A stretch of DNA of 64,000 nt, taken from positions 1,143,283 to 1,207,282 of the forward strand of contig NZ_CP072800.1 of assembly GCF_017901155.1 (NCBI RefSeq). Direction: 5' to 3'. A model generated the notes under the pieces. The model saw nothing but the letters and a program-made list of their open reading frames with translations, was not told the DNA's origin and searched no databases. Positions 18,390-25,652 of the stretch are shown here, piece after piece. This stretch comes from Candidatus Thiothrix anitrata. GTDB lineage: Bacteria > Pseudomonadota > Gammaproteobacteria > Thiotrichales > Thiotrichaceae. Position numbers and translations under genes: made by a program. Position 1 is the first letter of the stretch. Every line of letters starts with the position of its first letter.

Positions 18390-18438
18390 GGGTCGTCTCC
18401 TCCTACGGTTGATAAAATTGTTCTAATTCAAATTTTGT

Positions 18439-19389
18439 TTATTGCATTCCTTCCTGTTCCAGCGACAGGTAGACCTGATAAGCATTGCGGCGGTTGGCTT
18501 CTTCAAATGCAGGCAGGTGGATGAAATCGCCCCAGTCGGTGGCGGCATAAGCTTCGTCAAACGGGGTCATGTCTTCGACGGCTTTGCCCATGGTTTCACG
18601 CAGGAATTCGATGTATTGCACCGTGGTTTTAATCACTTCCTGCGGTTTTTTGGACATCGGGCCGTGACCCGGAACCATCGCAGTGAGCTTGCCTTGCGCC
18701 ATGTCTTTTAAGCGTTCCAGCCAGATTTTGGTATTGGCATCGCCAACGAAAGGCACGCGCCCTTCAAAAATCAAATCACCAATTAGCAACACGCCATCCG
18801 GCTCGACCAGCACACTTTGGTCGCCATCAGAATGCGCTTTGCCATTGAAAATGAGTTTGAGGGTGACACCACCAAGGGTGATTTCTTCATTGCCATCGAC
18901 GTAACGGTCGGGTTTAACCAAGCGGGTGTCAGCATTGACCCACGGGGCAAGGTCTGCGCGCCGCGAAGCCAGCAAGGTTTCGGCGTTTTCAGAATTGAGA
19001 TATTCCTCAGCACCGGCAGGGGCGATAATTTCCGCGCCTAAGTCTTTGAATACTTGTAAGCCGTAAATATGGTCGGCGTGATAATGGCTGACAATGACCT
19101 TTTTCACCGGCTTGTCGGTCACTTTTTTGAGCTTTTTCAGGAATAATTGCGCCAAGGCTGGTGTGCCAAGGGTATCGAATAAAATTACGCCTTCGTCAGT
19201 GACAATCACCGCAGCGTTGGAAATGAAACCGTGGTTTTGGGTGGCAGCACCCGGTGCGCCTTGCACATAGTAAACGTGTTCGGAAACTTTGATCAGCTCC
19301 ATCACGACGGGGGGCAGTTTGTCATCAGCATGGGCATTCAGCCCGATGGTTAAACAGAGAAGGGTAAAGAATGCGGCGATAACGCGCAT
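18439..19389 (-). CDS. SoxH-like periplasmic metallo-beta-lactamase-fold hydrolase, downstream copy
   Basis: 316 residues. Signal peptide MRVIAAFFTLLCLTIGLNAHA, then a metallo-beta-lactamase fold with zinc-binding HYHADH (after VSHY), GKAHSDGD, LIGDLIFEG and PGHGPMS. Similar proteins near sox genes are called SoxH or quinoprotein-relay zinc hydrolases; the substrate is not known. The ribosome site GGAGG precedes the ATG. It is about 90 percent identical in DNA to the gene just upstream (19350-20429), a tandem duplication. This copy has the normal end, ...SLEQEGMQ and TAA. Confidence 0.85.
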   Translation of the reverse strand: MRVIAAFFTLLCLTIGLNAHADDKLPPVVMELIKVSEHVYYVQGAPGAATQNHGFISNAAVIVTDEGVILFDTLGTPALAQLFLKKLKKVTDKPVKKVIVSHYHADHIYGLQVFKDLGAEIIAPAGAEEYLNSENAETLLASRRADLAPWVNADTRLVKPDRYVDGNEEITLGGVTLKLIFNGKAHSDGDQSVLVEPDGVLLIGDLIFEGRVPFVGDANTKIWLERLKDMAQGKLTAMVPGHGPMSKKPQEVIKTTVQYIEFLRETMGKAVEDMTPFDEAYAATDWGDFIHLPAFEEANRRNAYQVYLSLEQEGMQ

Positions 19390-20429
19390 GAGTCCTCCGG
19401 TAAAGCGTGACAGTTGGGGGCGTGTGTGGGGCAGTGATCAGTGGTTATGGTTGTGGTAGAGACGCAAAATTTTGCGTCGGGTCTCATTCCTTCCTGTTCC
19501 AGCGACAAGTAAACCTGATAGGCATTGCGGCGGTTGGCTTCGTCAAAAGCGGGCAGATGGATGAAATCACCCCAGTCGGTGGCGGCATACGCTTCGTCAA
19601 ACGAGGTCATGTCTTCAACCGCCTTGCCCATGGTTTCACGCAGGAATTCGATGTATTGGACAGTGGTTTTAATCACTTCCTGCGGGTTTTTGGACATGGG
19701 GCCGTGACCGGGAACCATTGCGGTGAGTTTGCCTTGTGCCATGTCTTTTAAGCGTTCCAGCCATATTTTGGTATTGGCATCGCCAACGAAGGGGACGCGC
19801 CCTTCAAAAATCAGATCGCCAATCAGCAATACGCCATCCGGCTCAACCAGCACGCTTTGATCGCCGTCAGAATGCGCTTTGCCGTTGAAAATCAGTTTGA
19901 TGGTGACACCGCCGAGGGTGATTTCTTCATTGCCATCGACATAACGGTCGGGTTTAACCAAGCGGGTGTCAGCATTCACCCAGGGGGCAAGGTCTTCACG
20001 GCGTGAGGCCAGCAGGGTTTCGGCGTTTTCAGAATTGAGGTATTCCTCAGCACCAGCGGGGGCGATGATTTCCGCCCCCAAATCTTTAAAGACTTGCAAG
20101 CCGTAAATATGGTCGGCGTGGTAGTGGCTGACAATGACCTTTTTCACCGGTTTGTCGGTTATCTTTTTGAGCTTTTGCAGGAATAATTGCGCCAAGGCAG
20201 GCGTGCCAAGGGTGTCGAACAGCACCACGCCTTCGTCAGTGACAATGGCTGCGGCGTTGGAAATGAAACCGTGGTTTTGCGTGGCTGCGCCGGGTGCGCC
20301 TTGCACGTAGTACACGTGTTCGGAAACTTTAAGCAGCTCCATCACGACAGGTGGAAGGTTGTCGTCAGCATGGGCATTCAGCCCCAGTGTTAAACAGAGA
20401 GTGGCGAAAAATGCGGCAATGATGCGCAT
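19350..20429 (-). CDS. SoxH-like periplasmic metallo-beta-lactamase-fold hydrolase, upstream copy with extended tail
   Basis: 359 residues, with the same signal peptide and zinc motifs (HYHADH, GKAHSDGD, PGHGPMS) as its neighbour. Up to SLEQEGM the two proteins are nearly identical, but here the stop codon has been replaced: a palindromic repeat (19456-19478) starts right after that point and the frame runs on for about 43 residues (RPDAKFCVSTT...), through the intergenic space and 40 bp into the next gene. The tail has no relation to the family and contains three extra Cys. A matching palindrome (20482-20509) lies in front of the gene, so the copy is bracketed by the same element. Start ATG has a GGAGG ribosome site. 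Confidence 0.82.
   Translation of the reverse strand: MRIIAAFFATLCLTLGLNAHADDNLPPVVMELLKVSEHVYYVQGAPGAATQNHGFISNAAAIVTDEGVVLFDTLGTPALAQLFLQKLKKITDKPVKKVIVSHYHADHIYGLQVFKDLGAEIIAPAGAEEYLNSENAETLLASRREDLAPWVNADTRLVKPDRYVDGNEEITLGGVTIKLIFNGKAHSDGDQSVLVEPDGVLLIGDLIFEGRVPFVGDANTKIWLERLKDMAQGKLTAMVPGHGPMSKNPQEVIKTTVQYIEFLRETMGKAVEDMTSFDEAYAATDWGDFIHLPAFDEANRRNAYQVYLSLEQEGMRPDAKFCVSTTTITTDHCPTHAPNCHALPEDSCALSPHSLPFSV
19456..19485. repeat. palindromic repeat element, copy A
   Basis: Contains the perfect palindrome GACGCAAAATTTTGCGTC (19461-19478) with outer arms GTAGA and GGGTCTC that are now imperfect. It sits exactly where the stop codon of the SoxH-like gene should be. The same core recurs at 20482-20509. 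Confidence 0.75.
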
Positions 20430-20481
20430 GAATCCTCCGTAATGCGTGAGAGGTGGGGCGTGTAGGGGTAAACGGTAAACA

Positions 20482-20509
20482 GTAGAGACGCAAACTTTTG
20501 CGTCTCTAC
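20482..20509. repeat. palindromic repeat element, copy B
   Basis: GTAGAGACGCAA, short loop, TTGCGTCTCTAC: 12-bp arms. It lies between the second soxZ and the upstream SoxH-like gene. Its RNA would form a stable hairpin and could act as a terminator or processing site, though no T run follows on the minus strand. Confidence 0.75.
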
Positions 20510-20529
20510 GGGTAGGTAACAGCAGTGCG

Positions 20530-20838
20530 TTACGCTACATCAGCTTCGGCAGAGTCTTTCTCGCCTTTGTTATCAGTCCAAGCAAGCTTGAGCTTGTCAC
20601 CGGTTTTGCCTTTGTAACTGAATGCGAGGTACGGGTTCTTGGAAACGGAGCCACCCCAGTTGGCGGTGAGTACAGTTTTGTCACCGGCAGTCACGATGAT
20701 TTCTTTAATGAAATGTGCCGGAACCAGTTCGCCAGTTTTTTTATCTTTGCGCTGTCCGGTTTCCATTGGATGGGTCATCAGAGCCTTGACGCTGACGCTA
20801 TCGCCGTCGACTTTGGCTTTAAGTTTAATGCTAGACAT
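20530..20838 (-). CDS. soxZ: sulfur oxidation carrier subunit SoxZ, second copy
   Basis: 102-residue partner of SoxY; the SoxYZ complex carries the sulfur substrate through the periplasmic Sox cycle. The protein begins MSSIKLKAKVDGDSVSVKAL, keeps THPMETG and the ANWGGSVSKNPYLAF block typical of SoxZ, and lacks a signal peptide because it is co-exported with SoxY. It differs from the other SoxZ (22388) by one residue (Thr instead of Ala in YKGKTGDK). It follows soxY by 16 bp. Confidence 0.95.
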   Translation of the reverse strand: MSSIKLKAKVDGDSVSVKALMTHPMETGQRKDKKTGELVPAHFIKEIIVTAGDKTVLTANWGGSVSKNPYLAFSYKGKTGDKLKLAWTDNKGEKDSAEADVA

Positions 20839-20854
20839 ATGTGTTCTCCCCTAA

Positions 20855-21310
20855 TTAACCGCCGCAGCCGCCGATGGTGACTTTGACTTCCTGTTTTGCT
20901 GAATAGGCTTTATCGCCTGCTTTAACCAACGCGATAACGTTGGCAGTCTTACCCATTTTGATACGGGTAGAAGCAGTAGGGTTAGCACCTTCACCGAGGA
21001 TGAAGACAGCAGCCAGTGGTGTTGGGTTGCCGTCGACTAACAGGCTGATTTCTTTCACGTCAGCGATAGTGGTAGTCACTTCAACCGGTACAACCGCACC
21101 GTTTTCAGCGATTTCAGGGGCTTTAATGGTAATGTCTTTCGACTCTTCCGGGGTAACGGCCATTGCTTTGAGTGCGTCGTCCATAGACTTGGCATCAAAT
21201 GCACCGCCGCCTTCAGCCATAACCATACTAGGAGTCAGCAAACCTGCGCTGACCGCAAGACCAGCCGCACCGGCTGCCAATGTGCCTTGCAAAAATGTTC
21301 TGCGTTTCAT
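20855..21310 (-). CDS. soxY: sulfur oxidation carrier subunit SoxY, second copy
   Basis: 151-residue substrate carrier. The twin-arginine signal (KRRTFLQGTLAAGAAGLAVSAG) exports the folded SoxYZ complex, and the C-terminal GGCGG carries Cys149, to which thiosulfate is attached by SoxAX. The protein is identical to the copy at 22713. It has its own upstream region: a terminator (21464-21489) separates it from soxA, and a promoter-like GGAATATT motif lies about 110 bp before the ATG. Confidence 0.95.
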   Translation of the reverse strand: MKRRTFLQGTLAAGAAGLAVSAGLLTPSMVMAEGGGAFDAKSMDDALKAMAVTPEESKDITIKAPEIAENGAVVPVEVTTTIADVKEISLLVDGNPTPLAAVFILGEGANPTASTRIKMGKTANVIALVKAGDKAYSAKQEVKVTIGGCGG

Positions 21311-21400
21311 AATTCCTCTCTACAACGTGTTGTCATACTTACGGTGTTGTTAGTATTGCATAAGCTTTGCGCCTAGCAGATACCAACTCACTCTCGGTTA

Positions 21401-21426
21401 GACGCGTAAACGGCTAAGAATATTCC
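21401..21426 (-). promoter_or_regulatory. ECF-type promoter candidate for the second soxYZ
   Basis: On the minus strand GGAAT (21422-21426), a 17-base spacer, then CGTC (21401-21404). The first 13 bases, GGAATATTCTTAG, closely resemble GGAATATTTTTAC in front of soxB. The predicted transcript would have a leader of about 80 bases. This element is absent from the first soxYZ copy, which is read from soxX. Confidence 0.4.
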
Positions 21427-21463
21427 GTTTTTGTGAAAAATATTTATCAGAATCTGTGGCTCA

Positions 21464-21489
21464 TTAAAAACCCGGCCTCAGCCGGGTTT
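21464..21489 (-). terminator. terminator after soxA
   Basis: On the minus strand AAACCCGGC, loop TGAG, GCCGGGTTT, followed by TTAATG. The stem (21468-21489) is 9 bp and GC-rich. It lies 31 bp beyond the soxA stop and separates soxXYZA from the second soxYZ. Confidence 0.78.
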
Positions 21490-21520
21490 CTTCGATTGTC
21501 AGATCGAACGTAAGGTGAGC

Positions 21521-22375
21521 TTACTTGCGTGAGCCGGGGCCGTTCCATTCTTGACCGTTAGACATATAAGTCAGGAAGTATTCCAGTGCCTTATATTCAT
21601 CCCCTTGGTCTTTGAAACTGGCAGCGCGAACCATGGTGTTACAACCTGCAAAACGATCATGTAGTGTGCGAGTTTCACCCCAAGCCGAACGGTAAGTAGG
21701 CCAGTGAGTTACATGACCCAGTGCAGGACTAAGTAAATCCGCACGGATCATCTTGCCTGCATTGTTGGTGTGGCAATCCGCACAAGACATATTCAACTGA
21801 CCACGCTTAGCGTAGTAGAAGTTTTTGCCTTTCTCGTACCACTCAGCGGCTTTGCCTTCCGGTGTCGCGACTTCGATTTTGCTACCACGATTTTCCATTG
21901 CGATATACGCCATCAACTGTGCGATTTTGCCTTTGTTCAGTAACGGCTTGCCATCTTTGTTGGCAAAGCCTTCACCATCGCCATCCGTTTTGCACGCATT
22001 CAACGCGCCTTCCAGTGTGACAATGGTGTCTTTTTCTGCATCATACATGGGGTACTTGCTGCGCAGCGTTTTGATGTCGCCCATGCAATCAGCATACGTT
22101 TTACCATTTTTGAATGCTGTTTCCCAAATAGTCTTGCCTGCGTCAATATCAGGCTCGTAAGGAGGGAATTCTTCCATTGTCTGCCATTGTTCCTTCAGGT
22201 TCGCATCCAGTGCGTAAGCACCGTCTTTGAAGTCTGCGAACGGAACATCTTTAAAGGCTTCTTTAAAGTGGCCTTGAAAGGCAGTTAAATCCTCTGCCGG
22301 ACCCGCATGTGCTGTGCTGAATGCGGAAACTGCTAAAGCCAGTGCAACCGCTGCTGCTGTCAATACTTTTTTCAT
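21521..22375 (-). CDS. soxA: SoxA, c-type cytochrome subunit of the SoxAX thiosulfate-attaching enzyme
   Basis: Periplasmic subunit that with SoxX joins thiosulfate to the SoxY cysteine. 284 residues; signal peptide AAAVALALAVSAFSTAHA. Only one haem site is present, CADCH at residues 198-202, and the active-site Cys is Cys245 (RFAGCN). The N-terminal half has two cysteines (YADC and NAC) at the positions where dihaem SoxA has its first haem, so this is the single-haem type with a probable disulfide instead. It lies between the two soxYZ copies, 12 bp after the first soxZ. Confidence 0.94.
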   Translation of the reverse strand: MKKVLTAAAVALALAVSAFSTAHAGPAEDLTAFQGHFKEAFKDVPFADFKDGAYALDANLKEQWQTMEEFPPYEPDIDAGKTIWETAFKNGKTYADCMGDIKTLRSKYPMYDAEKDTIVTLEGALNACKTDGDGEGFANKDGKPLLNKGKIAQLMAYIAMENRGSKIEVATPEGKAAEWYEKGKNFYYAKRGQLNMSCADCHTNNAGKMIRADLLSPALGHVTHWPTYRSAWGETRTLHDRFAGCNTMVRAASFKDQGDEYKALEYFLTYMSNGQEWNGPGSRK

Positions 22376-22387
22376 GGAAACCTCCAG

Positions 22388-22696
22388 TTACGCTACATCA
22401 GCTTCGGCAGAGTCTTTCTCGCCTTTGTTGTCAGTCCAAGCAAGCTTGAGCTTGTCACCGGCTTTGCCTTTGTAACTGAATGCGAGGTACGGGTTCTTGG
22501 AAACGGAGCCACCCCAGTTGGCGGTGAGTACAGTTTTGTCACCGGCGGTCACGATGATTTCTTTAATGAAATGTGCCGGAACCAGTTCGCCAGTTTTTTT
22601 ATCTTTGCGCTGTCCGGTTTCCATTGGATGGGTCATCAGAGCCTTGACGCTGACGCTATCGCCGTCGACTTTGGCTTTAAGTTTAATGCTAGACAT
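22388..22696 (-). CDS. soxZ: sulfur oxidation carrier subunit SoxZ, first copy
   Basis: 102-residue SoxZ in the soxX-soxY-soxZ-soxA operon. Same features as the second copy, with Ala in YKGKAGDK. It binds SoxY and positions its flexible Cys arm. It is 16 bp after soxY and 12 bp before soxA, so the four genes are probably one transcript. Confidence 0.95.
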   Translation of the reverse strand: MSSIKLKAKVDGDSVSVKALMTHPMETGQRKDKKTGELVPAHFIKEIIVTAGDKTVLTANWGGSVSKNPYLAFSYKGKAGDKLKLAWTDNKGEKDSAEADVA

Positions 22697-22712
22697 ATGT
22701 GTTCTCCCCTAA

Positions 22713-23168
22713 TTAACCGCCGCAGCCGCCGATGGTGACTTTGACTTCCTGTTTTGCTGAATAGGCTTTATCGCCTGCTTTAACCAACGCGATAACGTTG
22801 GCAGTCTTACCCATTTTGATACGAGTAGAAGCAGTAGGGTTAGCACCTTCACCGAGGATGAAGACAGCAGCCAGTGGTGTTGGGTTGCCGTCGACTAACA
22901 GGCTGATTTCTTTCACGTCAGCGATAGTGGTCGTCACTTCGACCGGTACAACTGCACCGTTTTCAGCGATTTCAGGGGCTTTAATGGTAATGTCTTTGGA
23001 CTCTTCCGGGGTAACGGCCATTGCTTTGAGTGCGTCGTCCATAGACTTGGCATCAAATGCACCGCCGCCTTCAGCCATAACCATACTAGGAGTCAGCAAA
23101 CCTGCGCTGACCGCAAGACCAGCCGCACCGGCTGCCAATGTGCCTTGCAAAAATGTTCTGCGTTTCAT
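22713..23168 (-). CDS. soxY: sulfur oxidation carrier subunit SoxY, first copy
   Basis: 151 residues, identical in protein sequence to the second copy: Tat signal with RRTFLQ, IgSF-like body, and GGCGG end with the substrate Cys149. The start at 23168 was chosen to match the second copy and has a GAGAGGAAT ribosome site; an in-frame ATG at 23183 would add MERGI. It follows soxX by 33 bp. Confidence 0.95.
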   Translation of the reverse strand: MKRRTFLQGTLAAGAAGLAVSAGLLTPSMVMAEGGGAFDAKSMDDALKAMAVTPEESKDITIKAPEIAENGAVVPVEVTTTIADVKEISLLVDGNPTPLAAVFILGEGANPTASTRIKMGKTANVIALVKAGDKAYSAKQEVKVTIGGCGG

Positions 23169-23201
23169 AATTCCTCTCTCCAAAAAATCAGCGGGTTGCC
23201 A

Positions 23202-23612
23202 TTATAGTTCATGAATAAAGTCAACGACTCGATCCAATTCCGCATCAGTCAGAATTCCCATAGGGCCAAACGGGATCATGATGGTATTGGGATTGGCGAC
23301 CCGCGCATCAGCGATTTGTGCCTTGAGCTTTGCCTTATCCGGGAAGCGGGCTTTCATCGCAATCAGCGGTGGACCAATGTTGCCGGGCAGTTCACCGCCA
23401 GCGATCATATGGCACGCCAAGCAGTTGCCTAACCCACGGTCAAATGCCAATTCTTTGCCTGTCATTTCTTTTTTTGCTTCAGCCGGTTTAGCTTCCGCTT
23501 TCGCAGCATCTGCTTTTTTGTCATCGGCTGCATAAACCGATGACATGCTTGCACTCAGAGCCAGAACGGAAACCGCTGCTGACATTGCTAAGGTGCGAAA
23601 TAGTTTTCGCAT
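23202..23612 (-). CDS. soxX: SoxX, small c-type cytochrome subunit of SoxAX
   Basis: 136 residues. Signal peptide to about residue 28 (SASMSSVYA), an Ala/Lys-rich linker (DDKKADAAKAEAKPAEAKK), then a cytochrome c domain with haem site CLACH (GLGNCLACHMIAGGELPGNIGPPL) and a later Met-containing NTIMIPFGPMGIL for the axial ligand. It is the first gene of soxX-soxY-soxZ-soxA; a GGAGGCAATT ribosome site precedes its ATG. Confidence 0.94.
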   Translation of the reverse strand: MRKLFRTLAMSAAVSVLALSASMSSVYAADDKKADAAKAEAKPAEAKKEMTGKELAFDRGLGNCLACHMIAGGELPGNIGPPLIAMKARFPDKAKLKAQIADARVANPNTIMIPFGPMGILTDAELDRVVDFIHEL

Positions 23613-23895
23613 AATTGCCTCCTCTCTAACAGAACGTAAACTATCAAAGCCGAAACTTACTCAAGCTAACGTGGGTGGACGGTGTTTAGACTCACAATCA
23701 GCCCCGTGATGCATTGAGATATATCAAGACTTGGAATCGCAGCTTAACCGATTGTTTCCGGCTAAGCAAAAAAAAGTTAATAAAATGAAGTGATTATAAG
23801 TATATTATTAAATAGTAATTTTCAGATATTTTAAATTTGAGAAATATCATTGATATTTCTCAAATTTTGTCGAAAAATGTAGGCGTGTTCTGGTG
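23613..23895. promoter_or_regulatory. soxX upstream region with a long AT-rich palindrome
   Basis: 283 bp between soxX and the LysM lipoprotein gene, both on the minus strand. It must hold the soxXYZA promoter. The centre is AT-rich. At 23833-23867 there is a perfect inverted repeat: arm AAATTTGAGAAATATCA (17 bases), one central base, and its complement. It starts 29 bp after the LysM gene stop. It may be an operator or, less likely because it is so AT-rich, the LysM gene terminator. No GGAATATT motif was found here. Confidence 0.5.
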
Positions 23896-25011
23896 TTAGG
23901 GGTTGCCAACTTTGTAGCCCGTTTTGACTTCACGGGTTGCGTCAAGGATTAACCCATAACTTACCTTGTCAGTAACTTTGTAGATCACTAAATTGGCGGC
24001 TTTTTCGGGAGGAAGTTGGCTTTCCACTGGAATCATCGCGCCCTCACGGGTTTTACGTAGTGCATACGGGTCGTTAACGGTTTTACCTTGTGTATAAATG
24101 CCAAGTGTGTGGCCAATCTGAATGTTGTCACGTTGCCCTTTATTGATGGTGGCAATCATATAAGTTCCACTCACCGCTTCAGCATCAAACAAGGAAATGA
24201 CATCAGCACGTACTTTAAAATTTGGTGCGTGAATCGGTGCATTGAGATGAGCAGTTTCATCAATCGGTTGGAATACCCTGTCACCTTGGCGAATTTCCCG
24301 AATAGCCTCGACCACAATGGCGGTGGATGGGTCACCGACACGGGTAACGCGGCTATAGCCGTTGTAGGTCACTTCATAACCTAATAGTGCCCCAGTTTGA
24401 GGATCATGCAGGGCTTTTTTTGGGGTAAACAATGCGCATCGGCTACCTTGGGGGGTGTTGCGCAGGTTTTTAATATAAATTTTTTCACCTGAGCCAATTA
24501 AGGTGTGATTGTCTTGGGATGCAAGTAAATACGGCGCATTTTTAATGGTGGCCTCATCCAATACGCGGGGCCATGCCATGAAAGGAGTGAGGCTGGAAAT
24601 GGGTTCGCCTGCGCCTTGACGGTCAATGCGAATGCGTGGCACTAGTTTGTTACCGTTGCTGTGTTTGTATTCCAAGTGCAGCACATCGCCGGGGTAAATC
24701 AGGTGCGGGTTTTTGATGCGCTGGTTTTTATCCCATACTTCAGGCCAATACCAAGGGGTGTTAAGGAACTTACGGGCAATACCCCACAATGTATCGCCTT
24801 TTTGAACGACGTAACTGCGTGGTGCTGCGGGATTAACCACGATGTCCGCGTGTGTGGCAGTATCGTGGGCACTGCTTTCCGGTTGCCCGTAATAGCGGTC
24901 GTAAGGGTCGTTTTTGGATTTGCCGGGCGTAGCACCGCACCCGCTTAACACGGCGGCAGAGGTGGTACTGATCAATAATGCTTTCCAGAAAAAGGAAGAA
25001 GAATGCCTCAT
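23896..25011 (-). CDS. LysM-domain lipoprotein
   Basis: 371 residues from the ATG at 25011 ([13 protein letters not shown]); the open frame continues upstream into the def promoter and is not used. Lipobox LSGC near residue 25 marks a lipoprotein. The LysM domain is at about residues 64-115 ([48 protein letters not shown]) and should bind peptidoglycan. The remaining 250 residues are a conserved domain seen with LysM proteins next to dprA/def in many gammaproteobacteria. It is divergent from def with 98 bp between. Confidence 0.88.
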   Translation of the reverse strand: MRHSSSFFWKALLISTTSAAVLSGCGATPGKSKNDPYDRYYGQPESSAHDTATHADIVVNPAAPRSYVVQKGDTLWGIARKFLNTPWYWPEVWDKNQRIKNPHLIYPGDVLHLEYKHSNGNKLVPRIRIDRQGAGEPISSLTPFMAWPRVLDEATIKNAPYLLASQDNHTLIGSGEKIYIKNLRNTPQGSRCALFTPKKALHDPQTGALLGYEVTYNGYSRVTRVGDPSTAIVVEAIREIRQGDRVFQPIDETAHLNAPIHAPNFKVRADVISLFDAEAVSGTYMIATINKGQRDNIQIGHTLGIYTQGKTVNDPYALRKTREGAMIPVESQLPPEKAANLVIYKVTDKVSYGLILDATREVKTGYKVGNP

Positions 25012-25109
25012 GGTGGTATCCTTGTGGTTATTATGTGTTGGAGGTTGCGGTTTATAATAAACTACACGTTGAAAAACATTCAGAACTTTTAGATTTTCGG
25101 TATTTATCA

Positions 25110-25652
25110 ATGGCAGTGTTAACTATTTTACATCACCCAGATGCACGTTTACGGCGTAAAGCGACTCCCGTGACCGAGGTAGACTCAGCAGTACAACAAT
25201 TCGTGGACGATATGTTTGAAACCATGTACGCCAATCAGGGTATCGGTTTGGCGGCAACTCAAGTCAATAGCTTACGGCGCGTGGTTACCATCGACGTTTC
25301 TGAGAACAAGGATGAACGCTTGTGTTTGATCAACCCTGAAATTATTCATAAAGAAGGTGCGCTTGAACACGAAGAGGGTTGTTTGTCTGTGCCCGATTAC
25401 TACGACAAAGTAACCCGTGCGGAACGTATCCGGGTGCGGGCGTTGAATCGTGCTGGCGAAACTTTTGAGTTGGATGCGGATGGGTTGTTGGCGATTTGTA
25501 TTCAGCATGAGATTGACCATTTGGATGGCAAATTGTTTGTTGATTACTTATCCACCTTGAAGCAGCAACGGGTGCGTAAAAAAATGGAAAAGTGGGAAAA
25601 AGAACACGCAGGCAAACCCCCTAAAGCGACGGCACAGGCGGCAGTTGAATGA
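25110..25652 (+). CDS. def: peptide deformylase
   Basis: Removes the formyl group from nascent proteins; metal-dependent. 180 residues from [11 protein letters not shown]. All three motifs are intact: [17 protein letters not shown] (metal ligand Cys) and HEIDHLDG (two His and catalytic Glu). The longer open frame upstream lies in the region divergent from the LysM gene and is not expected to be coding. The stop overlaps the fmt start (ATGA), beginning the def-fmt-rsmB operon. Confidence 0.97.
   Translation: MAVLTILHHPDARLRRKATPVTEVDSAVQQFVDDMFETMYANQGIGLAATQVNSLRRVVTIDVSENKDERLCLINPEIIHKEGALEHEEGCLSVPDYYDKVTRAERIRVRALNRAGETFELDADGLLAICIQHEIDHLDGKLFVDYLSTLKQQRVRKKMEKWEKEHAGKPPKATAQAAVE

Larger units (their letters stand above)
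18448..20429. repeat. tandem gene duplication of the SoxH-like gene
   Basis: The segments 18448-19389 and 19484-20429 are aligned along their whole length and about 90 percent identical by eye, including the ribosome binding sites. They are direct repeats in the same orientation. Confidence 0.85.
20529..21321 (-). repeat. 793-bp direct repeat containing soxYZ, copy 2
   Basis: Matches 22387-23179 with only 8 base differences, seven of which leave the proteins unchanged. The identity covers both genes, the spacer and the soxY ribosome site and stops at 21321. This points to recent duplication or ongoing gene conversion. Confidence 0.92.
22387..23179 (-). repeat. 793-bp direct repeat containing soxYZ, copy 1
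   Basis: Partner of 20529-21321. The repeat ends abruptly at 23179: upstream bases differ completely (soxX side here, noncoding leader in the other copy). soxA lies between the repeats, so recombination between them would delete soxA. Confidence 0.92.

Noticed and set aside
24978-25109. Upstream extension of def
   Set aside because: The region is divergent promoter and LysM leader; the deformylase family starts at [11 protein letters not shown].
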